64,000 bases of DNA from Archangium lansingense (GCF_026626635.1 NZ_JAPNKA010000001.1:5146001-5210000); one strand, 5' to 3'. Positions 44,599-53,636 are shown, counted from the stretch's first letter. Notes: generated from the letters alone by a model not told the origin. Numbers and translations are program-made.

Positions 44599-45105
44599 AT
44601 GCGCGCTCGTGGCTCCTGGCTCCTGTCCTTTGCCCTCGCCCTCGCTCTCTCCCTCTCCGGCGCCGCCGTGGCCGCTGACTTCCTCGGCCCGGAGAGCTGC
44701 AAGGGCTGCCACCCGGCGGCCTACGAGGCGTGGATGCAGTCCAAGCACGCCCGGGCCGGGGACTCGCTCTCCGAGACCCAGCAGAAGGACGCCCGGTGCC
44801 TGTCCTGCCACTCGCCGGACCAGGCCTCCCAGGGCGTCTCCCACGTCACCTGCGAGACCTGCCACGGCGGCGGCCAGTACTACTCGCCCGGCTACGTGAT
44901 GAAGGACGCCGAGCTGGCCCGGCTGGTGGGCCTGGTGGACCCCTCGGAGAAGGCCTGCCGCAACTGCCACGACGCATCCTCTCCGTCTCTCAAGCCGTTC
45001 AATTTCGTCGAGTCGCTCAAGGCCATCGACCACTGGTCCCCCGAGCGCACCGGCAAGTCGGCCCGGGCCGAGAACGCCTCGCCCGAGCCCGCGAAGAAGA
45101 AATAA
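44599..45105 (+). CDS. Periplasmic tetrahaem-type cytochrome c
   Basis: The 168-residue protein has a signal peptide (FALALALSLSGAAVAA) and four CxxCH haem motifs: CKGCH, CLSCH, CETCH and CRNCH. The spacing and the FLGPESCKGCHPAAYEAWMQSKHA start resemble the cytochrome c554/multihaem nitrite-reductase-related family. It would carry electrons in the periplasm or be displayed on a membrane. It ends in a Lys-rich tail. Its stop codon directly abuts the GTG start of engB, so the two are coupled, an odd partnership. Confidence 0.9.
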   Translation: MRARGSWLLSFALALALSLSGAAVAADFLGPESCKGCHPAAYEAWMQSKHARAGDSLSETQQKDARCLSCHSPDQASQGVSHVTCETCHGGGQYYSPGYVMKDAELARLVGLVDPSEKACRNCHDASSPSLKPFNFVESLKAIDHWSPERTGKSARAENASPEPAKKK

Positions 45106-45714
45106 GTGATCAAGATTCTCGATGCCCGTTTCGTCACCACGGCGGTGGAGCCCAAGGGCTACCCCACCAGCCTCGCCCCCGAGGTGGCCTTCGTGGGCCG
45201 CTCCAACGTGGGCAAGTCGTCCATGATCAACGCACTGACCGGCCGCAGGAAGCTGGTGCGCGTCTCCAACACCCCCGGCCGCACCCGCACGCTCAACTTC
45301 TTCGACGTGGACGTGGAGCGCGGCACCAAGCGCCACACGGTGCGCTTCGCGGACCTGCCCGGCTACGGCTTCGCCAAGGTGAGCAAGTCCGAGCGCTCCG
45401 AGTGGCAGAAGATGATCACCGCCTACCTGGAGAAGCGCCGGGATTTGAAGGTGGTGGTGAGCATCATCGACGCCGAGGTGGGGCCTACTCCGGACGACTT
45501 CCAGACGCTCGACTACCTGCAGGAGTCCAACCGGCAGATCATGGTGGTGGCCACGAAGATTGATCGGCTGCCCAAGGCGCGCCGCAAGCCCCGGCTGCAG
45601 GCGCTCGCCGAGGAGCTGTCTCTGCCCCGCGAGGCCGTCATCGCCTTCTCGGCCACGGAGAAGCTGGGCTTCGACGAGGTGTGGGACGCGTTGCTGAACA
45701 CCCTGACGGCGTGA
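45106..45714 (+). CDS. engB: Ribosome-biogenesis GTPase YsxC/EngB
   Basis: EngB is an essential GTPase for 50S ribosomal subunit assembly. The 202-residue protein has G1 GRSNVGKSS, G2/G3 TPGRTRTLNFF and DLPGYGFAKV, and G4 TKIDRL. The start is GTG 45106, immediately after the cytochrome stop codon; the coding end of the cytochrome must supply the ribosome site (GAAGAAG). Confidence 0.96.
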   Translation: MIKILDARFVTTAVEPKGYPTSLAPEVAFVGRSNVGKSSMINALTGRRKLVRVSNTPGRTRTLNFFDVDVERGTKRHTVRFADLPGYGFAKVSKSERSEWQKMITAYLEKRRDLKVVVSIIDAEVGPTPDDFQTLDYLQESNRQIMVVATKIDRLPKARRKPRLQALAEELSLPREAVIAFSATEKLGFDEVWDALLNTLTA

Positions 45715-45762
45715 GCCCCCGTTCTGCTCCCCGCCCGGGAGACGCTGTGGTAGGCACGCGCC

Positions 45763-47436
45763 GTGTCGAACGGCCATGGAAACGGAAGCAGGGGCAACGG
45801 CAGTGATCTCCAGCAGGCGCTGAGCACGTTGCGGCGGCAGCTCGCGTCGCTGCCCGCGAAGAAGCGGCTGGACGCCCTCATTGAATCGCGCGACGCGCGG
45901 GCGCTGGTGCGCTCGCTGCCCGCGGAGGACCTCTACTTCACCATCATGGAGGTGGGGCTGGCGGACGCGACCGAGCTCGTCCAGCTCGCCTCGCCCGAGC
46001 AGTTCCGCACCTTCGTGGACCTGGGCGGGTGGAAGAAGGACCATGTTGCCCTGCACGAGGTGCTCACCTGGCTGCGCGCCGCGCGCGGGGACGAGGCGGG
46101 CGACTTCCTGCGCAAGCTGCGCAAGGTGGACACCGAGGTGTTCGAGCTGCTGGTGCGCGAGTTCACCCTCATTCACGATCTGGAGGAGAACCCGGACGTC
46201 CACGTGGAGGGCGTGACGCTGGAGACGCCCGAGGGCCGCTACCTGGTGGAGTTCAAGGGCGTGGAGGGCCCGGAGCTGGCCGCCATGCGCTCCATCCTCA
46301 GCGATCTGATCGCCGAGAACCCCTTCGAGGCGGTGCGCTTCCTCGAGGCCACGCGCTGGGAGGTGCCCGGCGAGCTGGAGGAGTCGGCCTATCGCTTCCG
46401 CACGGGGCGGCTGCAGGACCTGGGCTTCCCGGCCCTGGAGGAGGCGGCGAGGCTCTTCAGCCGGGTGGACACCGGGCCCGCGCCGGCTCCAGCGGTGGCC
46501 GCGGCGCTCGTGGCCTCCAGGTCGCAGCCGGACTACCTGGATGCGGCCTTCCGCGCCCTGGACGACGTGGAGCGGGAGAACCTGGAGGGCGAGCTGCGCT
46601 ACCTGGCCAACGCCACGCTGGTGGCGGAGGTGGAGGACCCCGGAGACCTGGACGCCATCCGGCGCGTGGGCGAGATGGTGCGCGACTACCTGCTGCTGGG
46701 GTTGGAGCACCTGACGGGAGGAGACCCCTCGCGCGCCGTGCTGGTGGTGCGCGACACGGAGACCCGGCGCATCTTCCAGGTGGGCTTCTCCCTGACGTTG
46801 TCCCTCAAGTTCCGCGCGGACCGGTTGATGAAGCAGCCGCTGGCGCAGGTAGAGGGCACGCCGCTGCTCTTCCCGGAGGAGGCCGCCGCCATCGAGGCGC
46901 TGCGCCGCAAGCGCCCGCGCCGCACGTTGAAGGTGCCCGGGGCGGAGCCGGTGGCCTTCCGCTCGAGGCGCGAGGTGGCCGCCAGCGAGGAGGTGCTGGC
47001 AAGGGCAGAGGCCCAGGTGGCGCTGCTGGGCGCGCTGCTCGGCGGCACGCAGGAGCGGGCGCGCGAGGTGCTGGCCCGCTTCGGCGTGGAGCCGCGCGTA
47101 CTGGGCGTGGATCGCTTCTTCGCCGCCACCGTGGCCATGGCCCTGCTGGAGGGGAAGCTGAATCCGCGGCCGGTGCCCTCGGCGCGAAGGGACGCGCTGG
47201 GGGCGATGCTCTTCGAGGAGACTGCCGAGACTCCGCGCCTGCGCCCGGACGTGGCCTCGCGGGCGGCGGCGGTGCTGGAGCTGGTGGTGCCCGAGTCCAC
47301 CCGGCCCGAGCTGCGCCGGCTGGTGGACGTGACGCTCGCCCGTCTGCTGGAGGAGCTGGCGCCGTCGTTCCTTCAAGAGGGCAAGTTGAATCCCATCGCC
47401 TCCGTCCTGTTGCCCATCGAAGGTGGAGAGCCGTAA
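45763..47436 (+). CDS. DUF6178 family protein
   Basis: The 557-residue protein starts at GTG 45763 and opens with a helical region (LQQALSTLRRQLASLPAKKRLDALIES) and FTIMEVGLADATELVQLASPEQ. It matches my recollection of the DUF6178 family, found in delta-proteobacteria next to engB. It has no signal peptide or membrane helix. Sequence is alpha-helical, Ala/Leu/Glu/Arg-rich, with no catalytic motif I can see. Function unknown. It follows engB by 48 bp. Confidence 0.8.
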   Translation: MSNGHGNGSRGNGSDLQQALSTLRRQLASLPAKKRLDALIESRDARALVRSLPAEDLYFTIMEVGLADATELVQLASPEQFRTFVDLGGWKKDHVALHEVLTWLRAARGDEAGDFLRKLRKVDTEVFELLVREFTLIHDLEENPDVHVEGVTLETPEGRYLVEFKGVEGPELAAMRSILSDLIAENPFEAVRFLEATRWEVPGELEESAYRFRTGRLQDLGFPALEEAARLFSRVDTGPAPAPAVAAALVASRSQPDYLDAAFRALDDVERENLEGELRYLANATLVAEVEDPGDLDAIRRVGEMVRDYLLLGLEHLTGGDPSRAVLVVRDTETRRIFQVGFSLTLSLKFRADRLMKQPLAQVEGTPLLFPEEAAAIEALRRKRPRRTLKVPGAEPVAFRSRREVAASEEVLARAEAQVALLGALLGGTQERAREVLARFGVEPRVLGVDRFFAATVAMALLEGKLNPRPVPSARRDALGAMLFEETAETPRLRPDVASRAAAVLELVVPESTRPELRRLVDVTLARLLEELAPSFLQEGKLNPIASVLLPIEGGEP

Positions 47437-47520
47437 TCCTTTCAGTCCCACCTCCCAGAAGTACCGGTCCCCCTGAGCGCTAAGGGCCTGGATCCACGGG
47501 CCTTTGTTGGCGCGGGCCGC

Positions 47521-47536
47521 TGGCACATCGCCTGCT
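47521..47536 (+). promoter_or_regulatory. Candidate sigma-54 promoter
   Basis: TGGCAC-N5-CTGCT has the invariant GG (47522-47523) and GC (47534-47535) exactly 10 bp apart, as sigma-54 requires. It lies about 110 bp before the O-antigen-ligase-like gene. Flanking similar sequences (47487 and 47608, CCTGG-TCCACGG type) and the dyad GGTCC-AC-GGACC at 47611-47622 could be activator sites. Confidence 0.45.
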
Positions 47537-47648
47537 AGCACCTGAACCATCATCTGGATGGCAGTGGGCTGGCACCTGGCTGGCGAATCGCTGGCGCGAA
47601 GGGTGCCCCTGGTCCACGGACCGTGGGTTGGGGCGGGAGGAGGACGGG

Positions 47649-48935
47649 ATGGGGTTGGGCGACAAGGCGGAACGCCGGGACGTAGTGTCCTTCTATGCGC
47701 TGACCGCCTTCGCGGCGCTGATGTACATGCTGCCGCAGGCGTGGATACCCGCGCTGGCGCCATTGCGGCTGGCGCTGCTGACCTCGGGCCTGGCGGCAGG
47801 GTTGATGGCGCTGCGGCGGGTGGGGCGCGCGGAACCCATTTTCTTCGACGGTATTCGAGGGGTAGCGCTGCTGTGCTTCGCGGGGCTGGCTCTGGCCTCG
47901 ATCACCTGGTCGGTGAACCCGGAGGTGACGCGCTTCACGGCCATCGAGCTGCTGAAGCTCACGGCCATCTACCTGACGCTGGTGAACGTGGTCACCACGC
48001 CCAGGCGGCTGGCGGTGGTGTGTGGGGCCCTGGTGGCGGCCTCGATGGTGACGTCTCAGGGCGTCATTCACACGTACTTCACCGGCACGCCCGAGACGCT
48101 GGTGGAGGGCTACCGGGCGCACTGGGTGGAGGTGTACGCGGATCCAAACCGCTCGGCCATGAACCTGGCGCTGGTGGTGCCGCTGGCGGTGGCCTTCCTG
48201 GCGCGCAAGGAGAGCGGCTGGCTGTGGCGCGTGGCGTGCGCGGTGGCGGTGGTGATGGCGCTGGTGGCCATCGTCTTCACCTACTCGCGCGGTGGCTTCA
48301 TCGGCCTGTCGGTGGCCATGGCGCTGTGGGCGCTGCGTGAGCAGAGGAAGCTGCGCTCGGTGCTGCTGGGCACGGCGCTCGCGCTGGGGCTGGTGGTCTT
48401 CGCGCCGAAGAGCTTCTGGGAGCGCAACCAGACGGTGGCCACCTTCCACGAGGATGCCTCGGCCATGGGCCGCGTGTATGCGTGGCAGGTGACGTCGCGC
48501 ATCAGCCTGGACAAGCCACTGCTGGGCGTGGGCGCGGGGGCCTTCCGTCATGCCTGGCACCTGTACGCGCCGCCCCAGGCCACGCGCGCCTACGTGGCGC
48601 ACAACATCTTCCTGGATGTGATTGGAGAGCTGGGCTGGTTGGGCCTGGGCGTCTTCCTGCTGTTCGCCGGGAGTGCGACGGGAGGTGCCTTCGCGGCCTC
48701 GCGCAACCCGGCGGTGGGGTGGCTGGCCCGAGGGCTAGCGGCCTCCATGGCCGGCTACCTCGTCTGTCAGTTGTCTGCCGGTTACATCCTCTCCGCGCAC
48801 CTGTACGTGCTGTTCGGGCTGGCGGCTTGCGCGCAGCGCATCGCCCGGGCGCAGGAGGCGGAGGCTTCGTCGAAGGTTCCAGAGATCAAGGGTCGGCTGG
48901 TCGCGAGCTGGGAGGGCTCCAACCATGCGGCGTGA
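47649..48935 (+). CDS. O-antigen ligase/polymerase family membrane protein
   Basis: The 428-residue protein has about ten to twelve hydrophobic segments and a periplasmic loop with DPNRSAMNL and YSRGGFIGL. RVYAWQVTSRISLDKPLLGVGAGAFR and AHNIFLDVIGELGWLG are typical of Wzy/WaaL-type proteins. These polymerise or transfer lipid-linked polysaccharide units in the inner membrane. In M. xanthus WzyS (MXAN_3026, from memory) makes spore-coat polysaccharide and is also followed by a glycosyltransferase, so this could be its counterpart. ATG 47649 follows GGAGGACGGG. Confidence 0.88.
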   Translation: MGLGDKAERRDVVSFYALTAFAALMYMLPQAWIPALAPLRLALLTSGLAAGLMALRRVGRAEPIFFDGIRGVALLCFAGLALASITWSVNPEVTRFTAIELLKLTAIYLTLVNVVTTPRRLAVVCGALVAASMVTSQGVIHTYFTGTPETLVEGYRAHWVEVYADPNRSAMNLALVVPLAVAFLARKESGWLWRVACAVAVVMALVAIVFTYSRGGFIGLSVAMALWALREQRKLRSVLLGTALALGLVVFAPKSFWERNQTVATFHEDASAMGRVYAWQVTSRISLDKPLLGVGAGAFRHAWHLYAPPQATRAYVAHNIFLDVIGELGWLGLGVFLLFAGSATGGAFAASRNPAVGWLARGLAASMAGYLVCQLSAGYILSAHLYVLFGLAACAQRIARAQEAEASSKVPEIKGRLVASWEGSNHAA

Positions 48936-50073
48936 AGAAGTACGGATGGCGGAGGAACCCCTGCGCCTGGTGCAGTTCACCAAGTCGTTCCACATCGGAG
49001 GTACGGAAGTCCAAGTGGTGGAGTTGTTGAGGGGCCTACCGCCCAGCTACCGCGTGCAGCTGGCGGTGTTGCAGGACCAGGGGCCGTTGATGGACTCGGT
49101 GCTGCGGCTCGGCTTCGCGCCGGAGGTGTTCCCGCTGAATGGCTCGCTGGCACGGCCCAACTCGGCGCTGCAGGCGCTGAGGTTGGCGCAGTGGCTGCGC
49201 GCCCAGCGGGTGGAGCTGGTGCACGCGCACGATTTCTATTCGACGATGCTGGTGGTGCCCGCGGCGAAGCTGGCGGGGACGAAGGTGATCGTCGGGCGAT
49301 TGGATTTGGCGCACTGGCACGGGAAGACGCGGCGGGCGTTGCTGCGGAGCCTCACGTGGATGGCGGACCACGTGGTGGGCAACGCCGAGGCCATTCGCCG
49401 CATGCTGGTGGAGGAGGAGGGGCTGCCGGCGGAGCGGGTGTCCGTCATCCCCAACGGCCTGGACCTGGTACGCTTCGATGCGCGGATGCACGAGGGACTG
49501 AAGGCCCCGTTGCCGGACACGCGGGGCGCGCCGGTAGTGGTGCATGTGGCGAACATGAACCACCCGGTGAAGCGGCAGGAGGATCTGCTGCGGGCACTGG
49601 CGATGGTGCGCCTCAAGGGGCACGCGCTGCACGCCTTCTTGGTGGGGGATGGCCCTCGGCGGCCGGAGCTGGAGCGGCTGGCGGGCTCTCTGGGACTGAC
49701 GGACACGGTGCACTTCCTGGGACACCGGGCGGACGTGCCGGCCGTATATGCCCGGGCGGACATCGGAGTGCTGTGCTCCACGGCGGAGGGCCTGTCCAAC
49801 GCGGTGATGGAGGGCATGGCGGCGGGGCTGCCCATGGTGGTGACGCGCGTGGGGGGCAATCCGGAGCTGGTGGCGGACGGGGTCAGGGGACTGGTGGTGC
49901 CGCCCCTGAGGCCCCAGGCCATGAGCGAGGCCTTCGGCGTGCTGCTGGCGGACCGGGAGATGGGCCGGCGCATGGGGGCCGAGGCGCGTGCCTTCGTGGA
50001 GCGCGAGCTGTCCCTGGAGCGGCTGGTACGCAGGCATGACGTGCTGTACCGGCGGGTCGCGCGGGGCGGGTGA
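48925..50073 (+). CDS. Family 4 glycosyltransferase
   Basis: The 382-residue protein has the GT4 layout: N-terminal FTKSFHIGGTEVQVVELLRG, the middle IPNGLDLVRFD, and the donor site STAEGLSNAVMEGMAAGLPMVVTRVGGNPE with the E-x7-E pattern. It would add a sugar to a lipid-linked glycan at the cytosolic face. ATG 48925 overlaps the end of the polymerase gene by 11 bp and has GGGAGG 8 nt upstream; a second ATG at 48946 is weaker. The overlap implies joint polysaccharide synthesis with the upstream polymerase. Confidence 0.92.
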   Translation: MRREEVRMAEEPLRLVQFTKSFHIGGTEVQVVELLRGLPPSYRVQLAVLQDQGPLMDSVLRLGFAPEVFPLNGSLARPNSALQALRLAQWLRAQRVELVHAHDFYSTMLVVPAAKLAGTKVIVGRLDLAHWHGKTRRALLRSLTWMADHVVGNAEAIRRMLVEEEGLPAERVSVIPNGLDLVRFDARMHEGLKAPLPDTRGAPVVVHVANMNHPVKRQEDLLRALAMVRLKGHALHAFLVGDGPRRPELERLAGSLGLTDTVHFLGHRADVPAVYARADIGVLCSTAEGLSNAVMEGMAAGLPMVVTRVGGNPELVADGVRGLVVPPLRPQAMSEAFGVLLADREMGRRMGAEARAFVERELSLERLVRRHDVLYRRVARGG

Positions 50074-50134
50074 AATCATTTTTCCAGAGGCCCGTAGGGG
50101 AGGGAGACAACCTTCTGCCTACGAGGCCTCCGCC

Positions 50135-50821
50135 GTGAATCTCGCCCTTGTCCTGATCCTCGCCGCCACTCCCGCATCACAGTCCTGGCAGTTCGAGACG
50201 GATGGTACGCCGAAGGTGAGCGTCTCCAACGTCAACGGCACCATCCAGGTGGAGGCCGTGAGTGGGAAGACGGTGTCGGTGGAGGCGACGCAGAAGGGCG
50301 ACGAGGCCGAGCGCGCCCGGTACCCCATCGAGGTGAAGCAGGAGGGGGACGAGGTGACGGTGCAGGTGTGCTGCGGCGCCTGCGGGAAGAAGCTGTCCAA
50401 CTGCCACAATCCGCCGGAGACGCACTTCGTGGTGAAGGTGCCGCGCGACTCCTCGCTCGAGGCGAGCTCGGTGAATGCGCCGGTGAAGGTGTCCGGCGTG
50501 GCGGGGGAGCAGGAGGTGTCGGTGGTGAGCGGTGACGTGTCGGTGAAGGGCTCGCGGGGGCAGCTCGAGGTGTCCGCGGTGAGCGGCAACGTGGAGCTGA
50601 CGCCCGAGGCGCTCGCGGACACCGAGGTGAGCACCGTGTCCGGCAACGTGAAGCTCAAGCTGCCGCGTGGCGCGGGCGCCAACGTGGAGTTCTCCTCGGT
50701 GGGCGGCAGCTTCAACGGGAAGGGCGTGAGCCTGGGCTCCTCCCGTCAGAAGTACGGCAACGGCGAGCACGACGTGGAGGTGAGCACCGTGGGGGGCTCG
50801 CTCGACGTGCAGTCCGAGTGA
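50135..50821 (+). CDS. Secreted DUF4097-type beta-helical repeat protein
   Basis: The 228-residue protein starts at GTG 50135 with GAGG upstream and has a short signal peptide (MNLALVLILAATPASQ). It consists of repeated short strands such as VSVSNVNGTIQVEAVSGKTV, VSVVSGDVSVKG, VSAVSGNVELTP and VSTVSGNVKLKL. This is the DUF4097/adhesin-like pattern that folds into a beta-solenoid. One Cys-rich patch (CCGACGKKLSNC) may bind metal or form disulfides. The role is unknown. It lies 61 bp after the glycosyltransferase and just before a strong terminator. Confidence 0.82.
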   Translation: MNLALVLILAATPASQSWQFETDGTPKVSVSNVNGTIQVEAVSGKTVSVEATQKGDEAERARYPIEVKQEGDEVTVQVCCGACGKKLSNCHNPPETHFVVKVPRDSSLEASSVNAPVKVSGVAGEQEVSVVSGDVSVKGSRGQLEVSAVSGNVELTPEALADTEVSTVSGNVKLKLPRGAGANVEFSSVGGSFNGKGVSLGSSRQKYGNGEHDVEVSTVGGSLDVQSE

Positions 50822-50873
50822 TTGTTGGAGTAGAAATCATATTCGCGCGCCGTGCGGTCACGGTGTGTTGAGA

Positions 50874-50922
50874 GGCGCTCGCCGGTTGCACTCCAAGGAG
50901 CCGGCGAGCGCCTTATTTTTTT
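50874..50922 (+). terminator. Strong intrinsic terminator
   Basis: A perfect 12-bp GC stem GGCGCTCGCCGG/CCGGCGAGCGCC with a 15-nt loop is followed by TTATTTTTTT. This is a classical Rho-independent terminator, the clearest one in the window. It ends the polysaccharide/DUF4097 transcript and marks the boundary to the accessory region. Confidence 0.92.
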
Positions 50923-51048
50923 CTACGCCGGTGGGCACCCATGAGCCGCTGGATGAGGCTGGTGGCGCGCTCCTCATGCTCTTTGACATTCTCTCGGGTT
51001 CTTTGCGACCCTCACAGCGAGTGAACCAGTCAACAACAAGGAGTGACG

Positions 51049-52335
51049 GTGACAACGCTGAAGGGGGATTCCAACAACGCCGCAGTTCCTGCGGTCACAG
51101 GCATCAATACTGCGGCTCAGGGAGTTGGTGTCAGTTCCACCAGCGAGCAGGGCATCGCGGTCCGCGCTGTGGCCAAGAAGGACACGGGAGTCTTCACCAC
51201 GAGTGATACCGGCATCGGCCTGGATGCCCGCAGCACCACGAACCTGGGCGTCCACGCCTCGAGTGAGCAGGGCATCGCGGTCCGCGCCGCGGCCAACAAG
51301 GACACGGCCGTCTTCGCGACGAGCAACACGGGCATCGGCCTGGATGCCCGCAGCACCACGAACCTGGGCATCCACGCCTCGAGTGAGCAGGGCATCGCGA
51401 TCCGCGCCGCGGCCAACAAGGACACGGCCGTCTTCGCGACGAGCAACACGGGCATCGGCCTGGACGCTCGCAGCACCACGAACCTGGGCATCAACGCCTC
51501 GAGTGAGCAGAGCATCGCGATCCGCGCCGCGGCCAAGAAGGATACGGGAGTCTTCACCACCAGCAACACGGGCATCGGACTGGATGCCCGCAGCACCACG
51601 AACCTGGGAGTCAACGCCTCGAGTGAGCAGGGCATTGCGGTCCGGGCCACGGCCAACAAGGACACGGCCGTCTTCGCGACGAGCAACACAGGCATCGGCC
51701 TGGATGCCCGCAGCACCACGAACCTGGGAGTCAACGCCTCGAGCGAGCAGGGCATCGCGGTCCGGGCCACGGCAACCAAGGACACGGCCGTCTTCGCGAC
51801 GAGCAACACCGGCATCGGCCTGGATGCCCGCAGCGAGAAGGGGATCGGAGTCTTTGGCCGTGGTGGAACCTTCGCGGGTTTCTTCGAAGGTGTGGTGATG
51901 GTGACGGACGACATCCAGCTCCAGAACGCCGACTGCGCCGAGGAGTTCGATGTCCTGGCGGTAGCGGAGGCGGACCCTGGAACCGTGATGGTCATTGAAT
52001 CCGAGGGGACGCTCCGCCAGTGCACGGAGGCCTATGACAGGCGCGTGGCCGGCGTCATCTCCGGCGCTGGCGCGTTCAAGCCCGGCCTCGTGCTTGGCAA
52101 GCAATATGGAAGGACGGACAGGCGGCCCATTGCCCTGGTGGGTCGCGTCTACTGCAAGGTGGACGCCGATCTGGGCCCCATCCAGATTGGCGATCTGCTC
52201 ACCACTTCCAGCACCCCGGGGCACGCCATGCGCGCCTCGGACTCCAGCAAGGCTTTCGGCGCGGTGCTCGGAAAGGCGATGCGCGCGCTCGAATCTGGCC
52301 GTGGTCTCATTCCCATCCTCGTCGCGCTCCAATAG
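51049..52335 (+). CDS. Tandem-repeat stalk protein with conserved C-terminal domain
   Basis: The 428-residue protein has six 40-residue repeats of the type ASSEQGIAVRAAANKDTAVF plus ATSNTGIGLDARSTTNLG (residues about 25-264). A C-terminal domain follows: GTFAGFFEGVVMV, DCAEEFDVL, DPGTVMVIESEGTLRQC, YDRRVAGVISGAG and GLIPILVALQ. The C-terminal pattern occurs in bacterial surface or tail-fibre-like proteins and recalls phage-type chaperone domains such as Peptidase_G2. The repeats probably form a trimeric or solenoid stalk. AAGGAG precedes GTG 51049; GTG 51043 overlaps that site and is less likely. No signal peptide is visible. It heads a set of three accessory genes. Confidence 0.8.
   Translation: MTTLKGDSNNAAVPAVTGINTAAQGVGVSSTSEQGIAVRAVAKKDTGVFTTSDTGIGLDARSTTNLGVHASSEQGIAVRAAANKDTAVFATSNTGIGLDARSTTNLGIHASSEQGIAIRAAANKDTAVFATSNTGIGLDARSTTNLGINASSEQSIAIRAAAKKDTGVFTTSNTGIGLDARSTTNLGVNASSEQGIAVRATANKDTAVFATSNTGIGLDARSTTNLGVNASSEQGIAVRATATKDTAVFATSNTGIGLDARSEKGIGVFGRGGTFAGFFEGVVMVTDDIQLQNADCAEEFDVLAVAEADPGTVMVIESEGTLRQCTEAYDRRVAGVISGAGAFKPGLVLGKQYGRTDRRPIALVGRVYCKVDADLGPIQIGDLLTTSSTPGHAMRASDSSKAFGAVLGKAMRALESGRGLIPILVALQ
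51121..51840 (+). repeat. Six 120-bp tandem repeats
   Basis: Six in-frame units of 120 bp with about 90 percent identity encode 40-residue repeats. Variation is concentrated at V/I, H/N and A/T positions. The unit is a multiple of three, so copy-number change would lengthen or shorten the protein without a frameshift. Confidence 0.9.
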
Positions 52336-52394
52336 CGGGCAGGGATTGTCCGTTTCATCCAGCGAAGCTCGAGCCTGGTCCGCGGAGGCCTCAG

Positions 52395-53342
52395 GTGATC
52401 TCCTACAGACAGCAACTCGCCAAGATCGGCTACTCACCGAAAGAGTTTGTCTCGTACCGCAGTTTCTTCCTACCGCCGCTCAGCCTCCGAGAGGCGATGC
52501 GCTCCATGGATTTCCCGGGCAAGTTCTGGGAGGCCATTCCGGGAACCGAGCAGGACAAGGATTGGACGGATGAGATCCAGGGGTGTGCTTTCGCGCATGG
52601 CCGCTGGTTCTATGTCTCCAACAATCCCATGACGCTGCACGTCTTCGATGGAATGAGCGGCAAGAAGGTCAAGAGCTGGAAGCTCACGACCGTGCCGCCG
52701 CCCGACCCGCCGCTCCCTGGGTTCTCCTTCAACCACATGGGGGCCATCATCATTGAGGGTAACTACATATACATCGACCACTGGTGTGGCGCTCAAGGCG
52801 CCGCGGGTCAGATCCTGGTCATGGAGGGCAATGGAGATACCCTCAACTTCGTGAAGTGGATCCCTCTGGAGAACGTGAACGGGAGAGTCGGGATGATCGC
52901 CATCAACTTCGCCCGGCGCATGGTCATCACCTCGGGAGGAGAGCTCAATATCCATCGGGTGTATCTGCATTCTCTCGACACGGGGAAGTTCGCCAACAAG
53001 ACCATGGAGTTGAACCCACCCATCACGGACAAAGGCTATGCTCAAGGGGGCTTCTGGTCGCCGAACAATCACCTGTACATCTCCTCTGGCCAGGGCAAAA
53101 TCGGTGATTCGAGCAAAGGCCACCAATACATCTACTCCTACTCACCCTTGAACGGCAGATTGCTGAACACGCTGGCGGTCCGTTCCGCGGCAGGAAGACA
53201 GGAGCTGGAAGGGTGCTGCTATGCGCCCGTCGTGCGTGAAGGCCAGTCCGTGTTCATTCATGTCGTGCTCTTGGAGAATGAGGTCGCCAAGGACGATATC
53301 TTTCTCAAATCCTTCTCTGCCGATCGGCCTGACTTGATCTGA
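52395..53342 (+). CDS. Hypothetical beta-propeller-like protein
   Basis: The 315-residue protein starts at GTG 52395 with GGAGG 6 nt upstream. Repeated patterns such as GCAFAHGRWFYVSNNPMTLH, GAIIIEGNYIYIDHWCG, GGFWSPNNHLYISSGQGK and EGCCYAPVVREGQSVFIHVV suggest a propeller of at least five blades. It has no signal peptide. GC content is lower than in neighbouring genes, which suggests transfer. I do not recognise a family. It follows the repeat protein by 59 bp on the same strand. Confidence 0.7.
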   Translation: MISYRQQLAKIGYSPKEFVSYRSFFLPPLSLREAMRSMDFPGKFWEAIPGTEQDKDWTDEIQGCAFAHGRWFYVSNNPMTLHVFDGMSGKKVKSWKLTTVPPPDPPLPGFSFNHMGAIIIEGNYIYIDHWCGAQGAAGQILVMEGNGDTLNFVKWIPLENVNGRVGMIAINFARRMVITSGGELNIHRVYLHSLDTGKFANKTMELNPPITDKGYAQGGFWSPNNHLYISSGQGKIGDSSKGHQYIYSYSPLNGRLLNTLAVRSAAGRQELEGCCYAPVVREGQSVFIHVVLLENEVAKDDIFLKSFSADRPDLI

Positions 53343-53636
53343 CACTCCGGACTCATGAGGCAGTCCACGATGTCGGTGAGGTCATCAACAGGTCATTTGG
53401 CCCGGAGGTATCATGCTGCATCTCCGCCCGCTCTCGCCGGGTGCCAGGAATACGAGAGACCACGCCGGTCCGAAGGCCCCTTGGCGAGCCAGGCCACTCC
53501 ACGCCTCGCGTGAGGTGCTCGCTGTCTTCGCGCAAGTGTCGCTCCAACCCCGCCCCGGAAAGGGCGGAGACCGCCTCAAGAAGGCGAGGACGCCCACTGG
53601 GGATGGGAAGAGGCCCAAGCCTCCGGGGAAGCCGTG

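Noticed and set aside
47570..47585. Second sigma-54-like site TGGCACC-TGGC-TGGCG
   Set aside because: The -24 part fits but the -12 part (TGGCG) is poor; the site at 47521 is better.
51121..51840. Regular 120-bp repeats considered as a CRISPR array
   Set aside because: The repeats have no distinct spacers, are in frame, and encode a protein.
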